A DNA stretch of 64,000 nucleotides from Papaver somniferum (lineage: Eukaryota > Streptophyta > Magnoliopsida > Ranunculales > Papaveraceae): positions 180,491,690 through 180,555,689 of the forward strand of contig NC_039362.1 of NCBI RefSeq assembly GCF_003573695.1, in the 5' to 3' direction. Shown here piece by piece: positions 33,480 through 45,497 of the stretch (the first letter of the stretch is position 1; each line of letters starts with the position of its first letter). The notes under the pieces were generated by a model. It saw nothing but the letters and a program-made list of their open reading frames with translations. It made no database searches and was not told the origin of the DNA. The translations under genes and the position numbers were made by a program.

Positions 33480-33845
33480 TCTCGACATCCCTTATCCTCT
33501 GATAAGAGGTGAATAGGTCTTTGTTTCAACAAACATACTTAGTGGCTCCAGAGTCCACCCACCAGTCTCTCATATTGGTTATTAAAATAACTTCCGACAT
33601 CATGTCAATGAACTCGTTCTGATTTGTTTCAACTAAATTAGCATTAACTTTATACTTATTAAGGTTTTATGTTGTCTACACTTTACTACCGTATGGCCCG
33701 AAATTTTACAAACATAACAATCACCCTTAATTAAAGTAACGTCGGATTCAGTTTTACGAAACATACATTTCTTATGAAGACTACGGTTAGAGTTGTGTTT
33801 GATATTCCCGCCTTTGTCAGCTTTTGAAGACTTTTGTTCATCCAC
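33480..33845 (-). pseudogene. Copia gag zinc knuckle and protease remnant
   Basis: Zinc knuckle CYVCKISGHTVVKC (CX2CX4HX4C) at about 33725-33684, then WWVDSGATKYVC (protease active-site DSGA) at about 33565-33530, followed at once by a stop. Between YVDD and this point, decayed integrase sequence fills 32000-33400. Confidence 0.8.
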
Positions 33846-34363
33846 ATGGGCCTAGTAGCCATGTTCCTTTTCAATTTCATGTCACAATCTTCGTTTATAC
33901 TCTGACCACGGATACGGTAATTTTTCAATCACCTAATACACCACATCTCACAAACCTTAGTTCCGAAACGGAAGATAAAATATTAGTGAAGATAATATCT
34001 ATATTTACAAACTTCGTTTGAACCGCCATATCAAAAAACTCATGATTACCCCATAAAAAATACTTTAGTTAACAACAAAAGTTTGCCCGTCAGAATTTTC
34101 CAGGAACATTTGTCTGTTTTGTAAAATATCAAAAAAATACTTTTACAACTCCAACAATTCTGAAATTTTACGTGGATAACTATCAGGATGTCTACTACGT
34201 TGTGTCAAAATGGTTCATCTAAATTCCTTCTAGGTTAAGAGATAATCTCGAAACTCTAAAGCTGACCGAAAAATTGTTTTTGTTTTTCACTCCACAATTA
34301 ACATCCATGATTCACAAACCAACCAACCATTTTCGATTATTACAAATTTTAATGTCTTAAGAT

Positions 34364-34931
34364 TGTTGGGTGCAATAATTAAAATAAAGAAAAAATCAAA
34401 TAAGCAAAAGTTATTGATACTTATCTCCTTTATAATGGAATTGATCGATTGACGAAACGAACGAGCTTCTCATATCTCCACAACAGCAACAAAGCAAAAC
34501 TTTGGAAAAACAGAGTGAGTCACGTGTTCAACGCGTTGCCCTTAAGACATTAGCGCCCGGCTACACTCAAGAGTGATGCTATAGCCCTCACAAGACGGAT
34601 ATCTCCAGGATAAAACCGTTAAGGAAAATCGCGAACTCTTAAGGAACGCTATAAAATATTTTCTCTTAAGGGTGCCTCTAAAATATAGAGCAACCCATTT
34701 CCCATAGATTTTACAAAAATAGTGAATTTGTTTATATAATTGACAAATACAACTTAAGAAGAAAAACTCCCCGATGTGGGACTAAAAGGTTTATATAGTT
34801 TCTTAAAATTACTAAAAATTGGAAACTCCAAGATGTGGGACTAAAAAATTTCATTCACAAAATAAAACAATAAATTATAATTTTTTATTAAAACTTTAAA
34901 AAATTATTTTATTATTAATCGTTTTCCAACA
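34364..34931 (-). repeat. 5' LTR of the Copia element in CHX copy 1
   Basis: 568 bp, colinear with 29247-29884 apart from the 68-bp difference and a C-run indel. No clear tRNA-Met primer site is left next to it. Confidence 0.9.
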
Positions 34932-37109
34932 GATCATAGGTCCATTCTTGGGTAACACGAAATATTTTCAAGCGATGGCGGAGAAGTCAGGATGGCTTGG
35001 CTTAGTCGAACTCATTTCATCTATTACGTTGACGTGCTTCTCATTCCTTGTTGGAGTGAAAACAGACATGAATATGGTGGTGAATGCAAGAAAAACAACT
35101 TACATCATAGGCTTTTCTACTTTCATTTTCCCTCTACTCTTCAATGCAGTTCTATGTCTTGTGATCATGAAAACCATTACGATGGACAATGAACTGAGCG
35201 ATTCTCTCAAATTCATTGCAGTGGCTGTATCTACCACTTCTTTCTATGATACGGCTTGTGCCGTCAATGACATGAACCTCCTCAACTCAGAGATAGGTCG
35301 TCTAGCCTTGGCCATTTCGATAATCACCGGGTTGTGCAGTTGGGGGTTCGCTTTTGGACTCACCTTAATAGCTGAATCCATGGCAATGAAGCATAAATTA
35401 CTAATAATTTCAGTGATAAGTAAATTTGCCTTGTTGATATTCGTCCTATTCATTGTACGTCCGGTAGTTTCGTGGATGAATAGAAAAACTCCAGAAGGAA
35501 AAACATTGAGGGAGGGTTACGTTTCCGTGATCATTAGCACTGTCTTGGGAGTTGCATTTTACAGCGAGTTCATCGGGCAACACGGCATGTTCGGACCACT
35601 TATGCTTGGACTGGTCGTACCTGTTGGGACTCCCGTGGGAATAGCTGTTCAAAAAAAGCTCGACTGCTTCGTTACCTATGTGCTCATGCCAACTATTTAC
35701 ATTGTAGCAGGTTATAGAGTACAAAAGTTCGAATCCAAGATAAGGAATTGGGTACCTGTGGAGTTTATGATATTCTTTTCTTGTTGTGCGAAGATTATTA
35801 CAGTAATGTTGTCTTCACTCTACTGCCAGTTGCCTATTCAAGACTCATTCTTGCTCGGTCTCATATTAAACTGTGCTGGCATATTTTACCTCATATTTTG
35901 CATTTCAATGGATAGAGAGAAGGTAATAAGTCGTTTCCTTACTTGAAATTCTTGATATGGTTGGTATTGTCCGGCATATAGTAATTAATTATACCACTCT
36001 AATGTATTAATTAACCTTTGGTTCCATGCAGTTTATCGACCAACCAACTTACACATACATGCTTCTCTCAAGTGTTTTGATAACGATGGTATGTACACCT
36101 ATAGTGAAACTTCTGTATGATCCTTCGAGTAGGTACACAAGCTACAAGAAACAAACTATTCAGAACTCTTCTGACAAGGAAGAGCTTCCAATACTTGCTT
36201 GTGTTTACAACCAAGAAAACGTTCCAAGCATCCTCAACTTCCTTGAAGCAACTAATCCAACAAAAGATAGCACTGTATGCATCTATATCTTGCACCTCGT
36301 TGAGCTGATTGGACGTGCAGCTTCCATCCTCGTTACACATAAACAAAAGAAAAATAAAATTACACGCAGTCAAAGCCGTAATACATCAGAAAAAATTATC
36401 AATGCCTTCAATCACTTTACAGAACAGAACCCAGGCTTCTCAATTGGGCAAGCTTACACAGCAGTATCACCGATCGAGGGCATGCAGAATGACGTGTGTC
36501 ACGTAGCAATGGAAACTAGGACACATCTTGTGGTCATACCCTTTGGTGAGTTGGCCGAACATCCTTTTCGCGCAGTCAACCAAAGTGTTTTACATAAGGC
36601 ACCTTGCTCAGTGGGGACACTCATTGACCACATAGATGCGGCGAAACCTGTTGTTGATGCTTCCATAAGCAGTTGCCACAGTGTTGCCATGATTTTCTTA
36701 GGAGGACCCGATGATCGAGAAGCATTAGCATATGGTATGAGAATGGCAGATGATAAGCCCAACTTAAAGCTCTCGGTTTTTAGATTCACACATACAAACT
36801 TGCGTGATAATAAAAATACTAAAAAAGATGATGAACTGATTAATGAGTTGTGGCAGACAATCGAGAACAACGTAAATATTGAGTACATCGAAGCACTAAC
36901 AGATTGCGCAGATACAGCAACTAGAATCAAATCCCTGGAAGAGACTTACGACTTCATATTAATTAGTCGGTAGAAGACATGAAGATGATTCGCCAATTTT
37001 GCAAGGACTAGATCAATGGTGCGTCTACAAAGAACTTGGTGTGGTTGGAGATCTTTTTGCTACATCTAGTTTTCAAGGGGGATTTTCTCTTTTGGTAATG
37101 CAACAATAG

Positions 37110-38213
37110 GTCTTTAGTTAAATTAGTACGAATTCTTTGCCGATACATTACGAGCATAATGTAGTAGTCATTTGCACTTTTGATTTCGGATGTAAATGGT
37201 TCTAGGTAGGTATATACAACGCCAGTTGCAGTTTAGATCAATTTTTTTGTCTTATAGATTTTTTCTTCACTTTTGACTTATAGATTTTTTCTTCAAAAGA
37301 TGAAAACAACAGTTGTCTGTAAAAACCGTCTCCTCTGGCTCATGGCTAGCGCACATCCGTCACATCCCCAAAAGTGGGCGTAGGATTCACTTTTTTCAAG
37401 CCTCAAAGGTTGAGACTTGATTCACTTTCTTCTGCTTCAGCTAAAGAACGAGTGCCTTTCCTGTCGGTGGGGAATAAAGACCTATCGATAGTAGGGCGCA
37501 ATACTTATTGATGGACGGATGGCACTAACCATTAGCTTCTCTAATTGTCATTACACCAAACAAACTACAGATTTTAGCGTTGCCAATGTACGCTACAACT
37601 ACATCAGTCCCTCTACACTAGGATCATGCGATCATTGCCAATGTCAATATCGACCGGAATCCTCTAACACTCCCAACAGGATAGTTGATAATTTTCGGAA
37701 TAAGACCGTCTGTCAAAAATATGTGCACACAACGAAAACATACAGACGGATCCAGGGATTACTTAATTAATTAAGTGCAAACCGGAATCGAGTGTCATGT
37801 ACAATAATGACCTAGTCACCTTAAGAGATTGTATAAGATTTAGTTGCAATAGTCAAAGCTACAAACTAGTGAAATGAATGGGATACTTATGGTTAAATTA
37901 ATATACATCCCCGCAAATCATTCTTGTCCCAGTAATCAAATCCGTTCCTACATTTTCCCCGGAAACTAGTTTCTACTTTGTCTTTGCAACCCTTTTTCTT
38001 GTTTTTCTTTTGTTGTTTACTGTTCTTATTTTTATCTAATTCAACCATATTGAAAAGCAATCAAGTGAGACCAAATGGTGAAATTTATAGTAAATAACTT
38101 TGACAAGTCTGGGTAGCACGAGGTAAGGGCCTAGTTACAATACGTTTATTCTAGCGTTTGGTACCCAGAAACGAAAAAGATATTTGAAGCAGGTTGAAGG
38201 TTAGGAAAACAGG
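37110..38213. other. Between the two CHX copies
   Basis: 3' UTR of copy 1 at the left. 37300-37780 has one unassigned 83-codon frame (37519-37770) without a domain. 37850-38213 resembles the upstream region of copy 1 and ends in GAAGGTTAGGAAAACAGG just before the ATG, as in copy 1 (GAAGGTTAGAAAAACAGG). Confidence 0.55.
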
Positions 38214-38659
38214 ATGAATGATTTCGGATGCCAGAAGCCTACCAAAGGAATGTTTGAGCATGGTTCCTTTTCTTTTGAAATGTTGCAGATTGGCCTTTGT
38301 ATTTTCTTCATCGGAACCTTCAACTTTTTCCTTCGTCAGTTGGACCAGATTAAATATGTTTCATCAGTCTTTGTAAGGATTCCTTGCTCTGTCATCAAAA
38401 TGGTATCAATTTATGTAACTCAGAAGATAGTATTTGAAATGTCTTTTGCATGTTTCAGGCTGGTATCGTGATAGGCCCGGTTGTCCTGGGAAGTACAAAA
38501 ACATTTCAAGACCTGTTTCGCGATTCAGGAGGGATGGGCTTAATGGAAATTATCTCCTTCATTGGGTTAGTTTTTTTCAATTTCCTTGTTGGAGTGAAGA
38601 TGGACATGGATATGATTACGAAAGCAAGTACATCAACTATGGTCATAGGCTGCTGTACT

Positions 38660-38952
38660 TGTTGGATTAACTTCAACATAGAAGTCACTAACAAGCTGGT
38701 TAGGACAAGATTAGGAAATTGATGTAATCCTAAGGGAATTAGAAGTCATCTAGTTCTAAGAAAAGGAAAGACATGTAATAAGGTAATAGGACTAGGAAAA
38801 GGAATTCATAGTTCTATATATATATGATCACCAAAGTTGTGGTTGATTATATGAGCAAGATTAGAGATTGTGTTAGTTTTGAGAGATTTTCTAAACATCA
38901 ATAAAGAGAGTTGTCTTTATATAAGCTAAGTTTCATCTTGCAGTTGCCATTA
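38660..38952 (+). repeat. 5' LTR of the Copia element in CHX copy 2
   Basis: 293 bp starting TGTTGGATTAAC and ending GTTGCCATTA; end fixed by the target duplication next to the other LTR. TATA-like TATATATATAT at 38815-38825. Confidence 0.92.
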
Positions 38953-38953
38953 A

Positions 38954-38966
38954 TTGGTATCAGAGC
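38954..38966 (+). other. Primer binding site (tRNA-iMet type)
   Basis: TTGGTATCAGAGC one base after the 5' LTR, the usual plant Copia site. Confidence 0.85.
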
Positions 38967-40495
38967 TTGTTTCTGAGCCACGGAAAACGAAACCACATTG
39001 TGGGTGCAAAACAGTTCACACCACCATCAATACAAGTTCCAATCCTCAACGCCACAAACTACACAGTATGGGCCATGAGAATGAAGGTACTGATGAAAAT
39101 CTACAAGGTGTGGGATACAATTGAACCAAGAACAGATGATGCAGATAACAACAACATCGCTATAGGATTACTCTTTCAAGCAATACCAGAAAGTCTTGTT
39201 CTACAAGTTGGTGAACAGGAAACTTCAAAGAAAATTTGGGATGCAATAAAGGAACGTAATCTCGGAGCTGATCGAGTTAAATAAGCCCGTCTGCAAACCT
39301 TAATGTCTGAATTTGAAAGAGTGAAGATGAAAGACACTGATACTATTGATAGCTTTGCAAGAAAGCTATCAGAGATAGCCTCAAAAGCTGCGTCACTTGG
39401 ACAATCCATTGATGAAGCTAAACTGGTAAAGAAGTTTCTCAATAGTTTACTAAGATCCAAGTATATTCATATCATAGATTCTCTCGAACAAGTCTTAGAT
39501 TCAAAGAAGACTAGCTATGAAGATATAATTGGAAGATTGAAAGTATATGAAGAGAGAATCCTTGATGAAGAAAACAATGGAGAAACTCAAGGAAAACTCT
39601 TGTACACAAACTCTTACCAACAAAACTCTGCGACAAGAGGAAGAGGTCGTGGAAGAGGGGGTAGAGTAAACAGAGGCCGAGGAAGGGGGGAAGGTTTAAC
39701 TCACAAGATAGAACAACAAGTCATAATGATCAAAGCCAAGGGAAAGAAAAGAAGGATAGATCAAACATTATTTGTTACAGATGTGATAAACCAGGACACT
39801 TCTCCTCTGTATGCCCTGAAAGAATACAAAAGATGGAAGAAGCAAAAAAGAATGAAACAAGGGAAGCAGATACAGCTCTTTTCATGCACGAAGTTGTATT
39901 CTTAAACGAATGGAAACTAATACCAAAGAACTACGAATCAAAGGATGGAGAAGAAGGAATCTGGTATTTAGATAATGGAGCCAGCAATCACATGACTGGT
40001 AAGAGACACTACTTTTCTGAACTCAATGAGAAAATCAAAGGACGAGTGAAGTTTGGGGATGGATCTTCTGTAAAAATTGAAGGGAAAGGATCAACTCTAT
40101 TTCAGAACAAGACCGGAGAACATAAGCTTGTCACAAACATCTACTTCATCCCAAACTTACAAAGCAACATTCAAAGTTTAGGACAAGCTACAGAAGTTGG
40201 ATGTGATGTTAGAATGCGACAAGATTATCTAACAGTTCATGACCCAAGTGGAAGACTTTTAGTTAGAGTACAAGATAAGTCTCATGATTGGAAGGTCATT
40301 GTGTATGAATATGAGACTGGAAGATCATACATGGAAGTGGCATGCAAGATTAGGACACATAATCTTTAGAACTTCAAAGGAAATATCTCAGAACAAGATG
40401 GTTCGAGGGCTACCACAGATAAACGATGAATCAAGGATCTGTGAATCATGTTTAGTTGGGAAACAAACGCGTCAAGGTTTTCCAAAAGCAACAAC
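38967..40495 (+). pseudogene. Copia gag, protease and GAG-pre-integrase part
   Basis: gag starts near 38970 (TPPSIQVPILNATNYTVWAM, the Copia N-terminal signature NYxxWxxxM) and is cut by TAA at 39282-39284; the same frame goes on to about 39690. A frameshift lies between 39690 and 39780 near a run of G. The zinc knuckle is then CYRCDKPGHFSSVC (about 39776-39817), followed by the protease site WYLDNGASNHMTG (Asn in place of the usual Ser) and the GAG-pre-integrase motif WHARLGH...CESCLVGKQTR after another frameshift near 40340. The reading is then interrupted at 40495 by the Athila-like element and resumes at 49192. Confidence 0.85.
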
Positions 40496-42590
40496 TGATG
40501 AGTGCCAAATATTGTATATATTTATCCCTTTTTGTTGGCATGTTAACTCATCTTTTATGCATTAATTCTACATTTTATCCCATATTCTGTATTTTCATTG
40601 TTTTCAAGAATAAATATTTTTATTAATTAATTTTGCATTTTTAGGTAATAAATAAAGTTCGGATGAGTTGCGGAGCAAAAAGAGCAGAAAAGTGGTGAAA
40701 AGCCGGGAGAAATCACGCAAAGAAGCCGCGAAGAATGGTGCGCACAACCTCATTTTCTACACACAAAAACGCCTCCGTTCTCAGCCATCAGATCAGTTCT
40801 CAGAAGCATCCGACGGTCGCTGAGCATCAAAATCTGAAGTCTCTGCCAAGCACCACAGCGCTGAAATTCCAAGCCTTCAGATTAGATGGTAGTTGAATCC
40901 AACGATCGCTCCCTTGCTGTTCATCAACGTTTGATATCTCCGCCTTACACTACAACACCTAACCCCATCTAGAGCCGTTAACTTCGTTGTATCAAAAAAT
41001 CTGACGGTCGCTACCAACCTCTTCAGGAGGAACCATCCGATCTACCTACTAGCTCCACATCCCACGGCTCATCCTCGCTGTTCATCCAATTTGATGAAGC
41101 CGCCTAACACCCTAGCAACCGAGCCTATACCAGCTAACCAAACACCCCCCTTCTCCCAAACCATCGAGCCCCTTTCTTCTCCACCATTACCCTGCTGCAA
41201 ACCACCTCTCCCTGCAACCGTACCACCACCTTCTTCACCTCCACTGTCACCACCACACCGCCACCAAACACCACCAAACCAACCCTAAACCTAAACCCAT
41301 CACTACTATCATCACCCCCCTCTTTCTAGCCCCCAATTTGATTGATTTTTCTTCTCACCTTTCTCTGAAACCCTAGAAGAAAAATCAATCGATTAGGCGA
41401 GTCTAGAGTAGCAATTGGCGCGTGGGAATGGAGCAGGAGAGTCAGAGGAAGAATGGGTCGACGCATGGGGGAGAAATTGTGCCATAAAATTAGGTAATTT
41501 GAAAAACCTAATTTCACTGATTTTGGGAAAATTTTGGGGAAAACCCTAATTGGGTATTGGGTATAAATATGTAGTGTGGGATTTGTGTAAAAAGGATGCC
41601 TGGGTTAGCCAGTGTGTCCAGAACCAAGTTCTGTTTATGATCATTTGTTTGTTAATATTGTGTTCATGTGTAAATGTAATATCCTGTTGTGTTCTGTGTG
41701 TGATTGTATTGTTCATGTTATGTTTGTGTTAACTAGTATGTTTGTATTGTTTCTACACATGATCCTGTAATTCCCCTGTTTAATTCACATGCTCTTATTT
41801 TGAGTCTTAATGCTTGACAACCATGAAGACTCCTAACTGCAACATGTTCTAATTCCCCACTAGGGTGAGAAGACAACTGAACCATGATGGTTAGCTATTA
41901 GGATGGTTTTTGCTGAACTTAAAATAGCTTAGGCTAGTTAGACTCCTAAAAGCCCAACTGATTTGTGATTAGTGGTGTTGTAAGAAGACCACTAATGCTA
42001 GGGGTCAGTGGTGGCTCTAAGGAACTAATCAGCTACATTAGTTAGTAAGCCACTGCCTAGTTAGTCTGTGATTGGTTGTGCCTTAAACAGACAACCAATA
42101 CTAGGGGTTAGCTAAGGTTGTAAGGTTGGTTAACTAGACATATGACAAAAACTTAACCTAGGTGAACTAACTAGGTGAAGGGAATTCTCACCCATCTCCT
42201 TGCACTCCCCATACACAATTTCTTTCCCATGTTTTGTTTTGATTAAATTGTTCTTGAATTTTCTTTGTTTACTTCTCTTTCACTGCCTTTGGTTATTTGC
42301 TCACTGTCTCTGCCCTTGGCTCACTGCCTTGGTCTTTCTCTTTGCTTCATTTTTATTGCTTCTGTAAATACCATTTTCACTGCCCCTGTAAACACCATCT
42401 TATTCATGTTTCATTGCTTTACTTCATTGCTCTGTCTCTTAACTTCACTGCCTGTCACTAGCTCAGACTAGCTAGAAAACTTCAATAGCTCCCTCCAAGT
42501 CCCTGTGGACAAACCTTTTCTTCCCATCACTAACTACAATTGATCCTGTGCACTTGCAGCTCAGTTTGTAGGTTCTTTGAAAACCCATCA
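40496..42590 (+). repeat. 5' LTR of the Athila-like element
   Basis: 2095 bp. Contains a C-rich, Pro/Thr-coding stretch at about 41090-41330 and CTAGTTAG/CTAATGCTAGGGG words, but no real gene. Nearly identical to 47093-49186. Confidence 0.92.
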
Positions 42591-42596
42591 AGTTTT

Positions 42597-42614
42597 TGGC
42601 GCCGCTGCCGGGGA
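42597..42614 (+). other. Primer binding site (tRNA-Asp type)
   Basis: TGGCGCCGCTGCCGGGGA, six bases after the LTR end. It is complementary to the 3' end of plant tRNA-Asp with one mismatch, the site used by Athila-type elements. Confidence 0.75.
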
Positions 42615-43096
42615 CTCGGTAGCCGTGCTGTTGCTGTTTGCTCTTTATCTTTGCTCTTATTTTCTGCACTTTTCTTGCATATCACTTGCATATCTGCACT
42701 TTTCCTGTCACTACATTCTTGCATTCTTGCACTGCATCCTAGTATTTTACATTTGCATCTTGTTTAGGTTAAGTTACCTGCATCTTTAGTGCACCTTAAG
42801 TTATTACTGCATCATTCTTGCATTTTCTTGCACACTTTGTTTTTTACATTATCTTGCATTTTCCTGCATTGCAGCTTTGCTGCTGCTGTTGATACTTTAC
42901 TGTGGTGCTGAGAAGCTGCTGGTGCTGAGGACTTGCAGCTGTGCAACCTGCTGGAACTTTGGAGATGTTGGTGCTGGAGCTGTAACTGTTGTACTGCTGC
43001 CTGCTAGGCTGCCCTGGTGCAGTTGGAGTGAACCTGGTGCAGCTAGCCATTCTTGCTGGTGCTGCCTTCTCCAAGCTGCCTGGTGCTGTTGGGTTG

Positions 43097-43278
43097 ACCC
43101 AACTGGGCTTCTGTTGTAAAGCCAAAGGAAAGCCAAAGCCCAACTGGGCTGTAAGCTGCAGAAGGTGAAGAAAGTGAACCAAAGCCCAACTGGGCTGTAA
43201 GCTGCAGAAGTTGAACCAAGCCCAACTGGGCCTCAACAAAGACAAAAGCTTAGGATGATCCAAAGCCCAACTGGGCTT
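43097..43278 (+). repeat. Interspersed near-palindrome AGCCCAACTGGGCT, five copies
   Basis: Copies near 43098, 43137, 43183, 43219 and 43264, spaced about 36-46 bp. Each has arms AGCCCA and TGGGCT around AC. It lies in the untranslated leader between primer site and gag-like ORF. Confidence 0.85.
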
Positions 43279-43531
43279 TTGCAACCTAACTGAACAGCTG
43301 GGCTGTGCTTCAAAGGTAAGCCTAAACCCATTAAGAGAACCCAACCTGTGGGCTTCCATTTTAATTTGTGGGCTTGTAATAATTTTTGTTTTCCTTCATT
43401 TTTTTTTTATTTTGGGCTTGTAATAATTTTTCTTTTTCTTCTTTTCTTTCTTTTATGGGTTTGTAATTATTATTGTTGTTTTTATTCTCTTTTATGGGTT
43501 ATGCTAATTTATGATAGGATAATTTAAAAAA

Positions 43532-43636
43532 NNNNNNNNNNNNNNNNNNNNNNNNNNNNNNNNNNNNNNNNNNNNNNNNNNNNNNNNNNNNNNNNNNNNN
43601 NNNNNNNNNNNNNNNNNNNNNNNNNNNNNNNNNNNN
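43532..43636. other. Assembly gap (105 N)
   Basis: Run of N in the leader of the Athila-like element, with A-rich sequence on both sides. Confidence 1.
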
Positions 43637-43790
43637 AAAAACCAAAATTTTTCTTTTTCCCATTAAAACCAAATGTCTCCCGCCAAAACCAAATTTTTCC
43701 CAACAAAACCAAATTTTTCCAAAAAGTCCAATCCCTTAAAAACCAAATTTTGAGCTTTGTAAACTCTTTACTTAGCCTTTGAGCCCAGTC

Positions 43791-45497
43791 ATGTCTAGAT
43801 CTTTTTCTACAGTTGGGGAATACAACGAATCCCTTAGAGAACTTGCGTATGGACAAACTTCACGTTATGAACCTCCCACAGACCATGATGTCAATAGTTA
43901 TAGGAATTATTATGGACATTTTCAAAGTCCCGAGCCTCAATACATGAACCCTAATGACTATTCACACATGCATCGTTTGCCACAACGTGAAAATGAACAT
44001 TTTGCTAGTGCCTCACTCACACAATCATCTCTTATGGGTCAATTAGAAGCTCGAATCGCAGCTTTAGAAATGCAATCACATGAGGAATCTGTCACATCTA
44101 ATTTTCTTAGGAAACCTGAAATCTATGCATGTCCCGCATGTGGTAGTTTGGACCACCCTGTTAAGAATTGTCATATTTTGCATAATTTTAGGCAATCTAG
44201 AGAAAATCCAAGGTATGAAATGCCCATAAATTGTGAGAATGGTAGTCATTGGGACCATAACCAATCCTTTGAGGTTTGCGATCAATCTTTTATAAACCCT
44301 AATGACCATGCACACATGTACCAATCACCACAATTTGAACATGAAGAATTTTGTACTCCCATGAATTTAGACTCCACCACAGAAGCTTTCAGACTTAGTG
44401 AGCAAAACTTCGATAGATCTACATCACGAATTCAGGCATATTTAGATCAGATTTTGCTTCACCTACAAAAGGAGGAAATTCATGAGGAAATGTATGTTGT
44501 CCCTAATGAAGTGTCTAGTCCCATCCATGTAAATGATGTTGAATATGAACCTAATTTAGAGGAACATGAATTGACTAACGACACCACCACTTTTAATGAG
44601 GACCAATATGCATGCTACCATGAGGATGATTATGATGATTATGATGATGTGTTAGAAGAACATGAAAATATTGTGGAACCTGTTGGTTCAATAACATATG
44701 GCTTCTCGCCCTCGACCTGCATGAATGTTGTTCTTTCTAATACTCATTGTAATTCATATGATTTTGATATTGACATGGGATTCGTACAATTATTCTGTGA
44801 AGATGAGCATGACATAGGAATAGTTGAATCTTCTGTAGACACTAATATGCATGAAAATATATTTGATGTGTCTGATTCTCTACCTAGGTCACATTGTGAT
44901 ATTTCTCCTGATTTGCCAATGCATGAGAATGAATCTGTTAATGATGTTGATGACTCTGATTGTGATCTTGCCAATCTGTTTGATGATTGTGAGCATGTTG
45001 TGACACTGGTAGAAGACTTAGGAGATTTTGATTTGATTAATAATGACGCACCTATTCTCCTACATGAGTCACAATCTGTTGGCCTTCCACCCAACCTAGA
45101 TTTGGTTTGTACCAATATTGTAAAACCAATTTTTCTGAAAATTCCTAATCTAGGATTGGAACTGTATGCTTCCCAAGTCCTTTTGGACTATTTTGCTTCT
45201 AAGTATAATACATCTGAGGAACCACAGTTGGAATTAGCATGTTTGCCCGTCCCTAGCACAGTTCATTTCGAACTAGACCTTTTGCATGATGAACCCCCGA
45301 AACTGCGCGATTTTGTTTTCAAAATTATATCTTCTGTAAAATCCAGGTTTGGGGGTAGCTCATTTTGTTTCACAGTTTCACTTGCGTTTCTTTTCTGTTA
45401 TTATTGTGTGAAGCTGTTGAAATGTCTACACTTTGTCTTTTGGGTTGATCCTCAACTCTTTAGATTGTTGGTGTATGGTGAATTTTTTTGTATATAA
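43791..45497 (+). CDS. Acidic ORF with CCHC zinc knuckle in the Athila-like element (gag-derived, function unknown)
   Basis: 568-codon open frame from ATG 43791 (MSRSFSTVGEYNESLRELAY). About residues 85-100 are helical (LMGQLEARIAALEMQ). A zinc knuckle CPACGSLDHPVKNC (CX2CX4HX4C) lies near residue 114-127, so the front half is probably the C-terminal part of a gag protein. The motif NPND(Y/H)(S/A)HM(H/Y) occurs once on each side of the knuckle. The second half is very acidic (DDYDDYDD, DVDDSDCDLANLFDDCEH) and ends with a hydrophobic stretch (FCFTVSLAFLFCYYCVKLL). No protease or RT follows. That it is open over 1.7 kb in an element with nearly identical LTRs suggests recent selection or recent origin. 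Lacks the capsid part of a full gag. Could be required in trans mobilisation, but that is a guess. Confidence 0.6.
   Translation: MSRSFSTVGEYNESLRELAYGQTSRYEPPTDHDVNSYRNYYGHFQSPEPQYMNPNDYSHMHRLPQRENEHFASASLTQSSLMGQLEARIAALEMQSHEESVTSNFLRKPEIYACPACGSLDHPVKNCHILHNFRQSRENPRYEMPINCENGSHWDHNQSFEVCDQSFINPNDHAHMYQSPQFEHEEFCTPMNLDSTTEAFRLSEQNFDRSTSRIQAYLDQILLHLQKEEIHEEMYVVPNEVSSPIHVNDVEYEPNLEEHELTNDTTTFNEDQYACYHEDDYDDYDDVLEEHENIVEPVGSITYGFSPSTCMNVVLSNTHCNSYDFDIDMGFVQLFCEDEHDIGIVESSVDTNMHENIFDVSDSLPRSHCDISPDLPMHENESVNDVDDSDCDLANLFDDCEHVVTLVEDLGDFDLINNDAPILLHESQSVGLPPNLDLVCTNIVKPIFLKIPNLGLELYASQVLLDYFASKYNTSEEPQLELACLPVPSTVHFELDLLHDEPPKLRDFVFKIISSVKSRFGGSSFCFTVSLAFLFCYYCVKLLKCLHFVFWVDPQLFRLLVYGEFFCI

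Larger units (their letters stand above)
29247..34931 (-). mobile_element. Decayed Ty1/Copia retrotransposon inserted in CHX copy 1
   Basis: Two direct repeats with perfect 6-bp inverted ends (TGTTGG...CCAACA). Flanks GATCG (29242-29246) and GATCA (34932-34936) are a target duplication with one later change. On the minus strand the tract ATGTGGGGGAT precedes the LTR at 29884, so the lower copy is the 3' LTR. Order on the minus strand: gag zinc knuckle, protease, integrase region, RT, RNase H. The reading frames are full of stops. About 25 substitutions between LTRs make it the oldest insertion in the CHX pair. Confidence 0.9.
28957..37109 (+). pseudogene. CHX-type cation/H+ antiporter, copy 1, split by a retrotransposon
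   Basis: Exons: 28957-29112, 29225-29246 joined to ~34936-35922, and 36032-37109; introns 112 and 109 bp with GT-AG ends. Without the Copia element the frame codes for about 745 residues, the usual CHX size. N-terminal half: multi-span Na+/H+ exchanger domain, with KYVSSVFAG...GPFLGNTKYF, SFLVGVKTDMN, DTACAVNDMNLLNSEIGR and a late span VPVGTPVGIAVQKKL. C-terminal cytosolic half: YTYMLLSSVLITM, ILACVYNQENVPSILNFLEA, HLVVIPFG, and a final ELGVVGD block. CHX proteins are plant CPA2 exchangers of endomembranes or plasma membrane that act in K+ and pH homeostasis. The element (29247-34931) lies in exon 2. In addition a single extra G at 36969-36970 makes an early TAG (36971-36973); the last ~45 codons continue in the next frame to the stop at 37109. 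ATG 28957 is the only plausible start and aligns with copy 2. Confidence 0.88.

Noticed and set aside
41091..41288. Pro-rich extensin-like protein
   Set aside because: Lies in an LTR and is repeated exactly in the second LTR (47688-47885); low-complexity C-rich DNA.
43524..43856. Minus-strand open frame across the 105-N gap
   Set aside because: A third of it is unknown sequence, the rest is A-rich leader of the Athila-like element.
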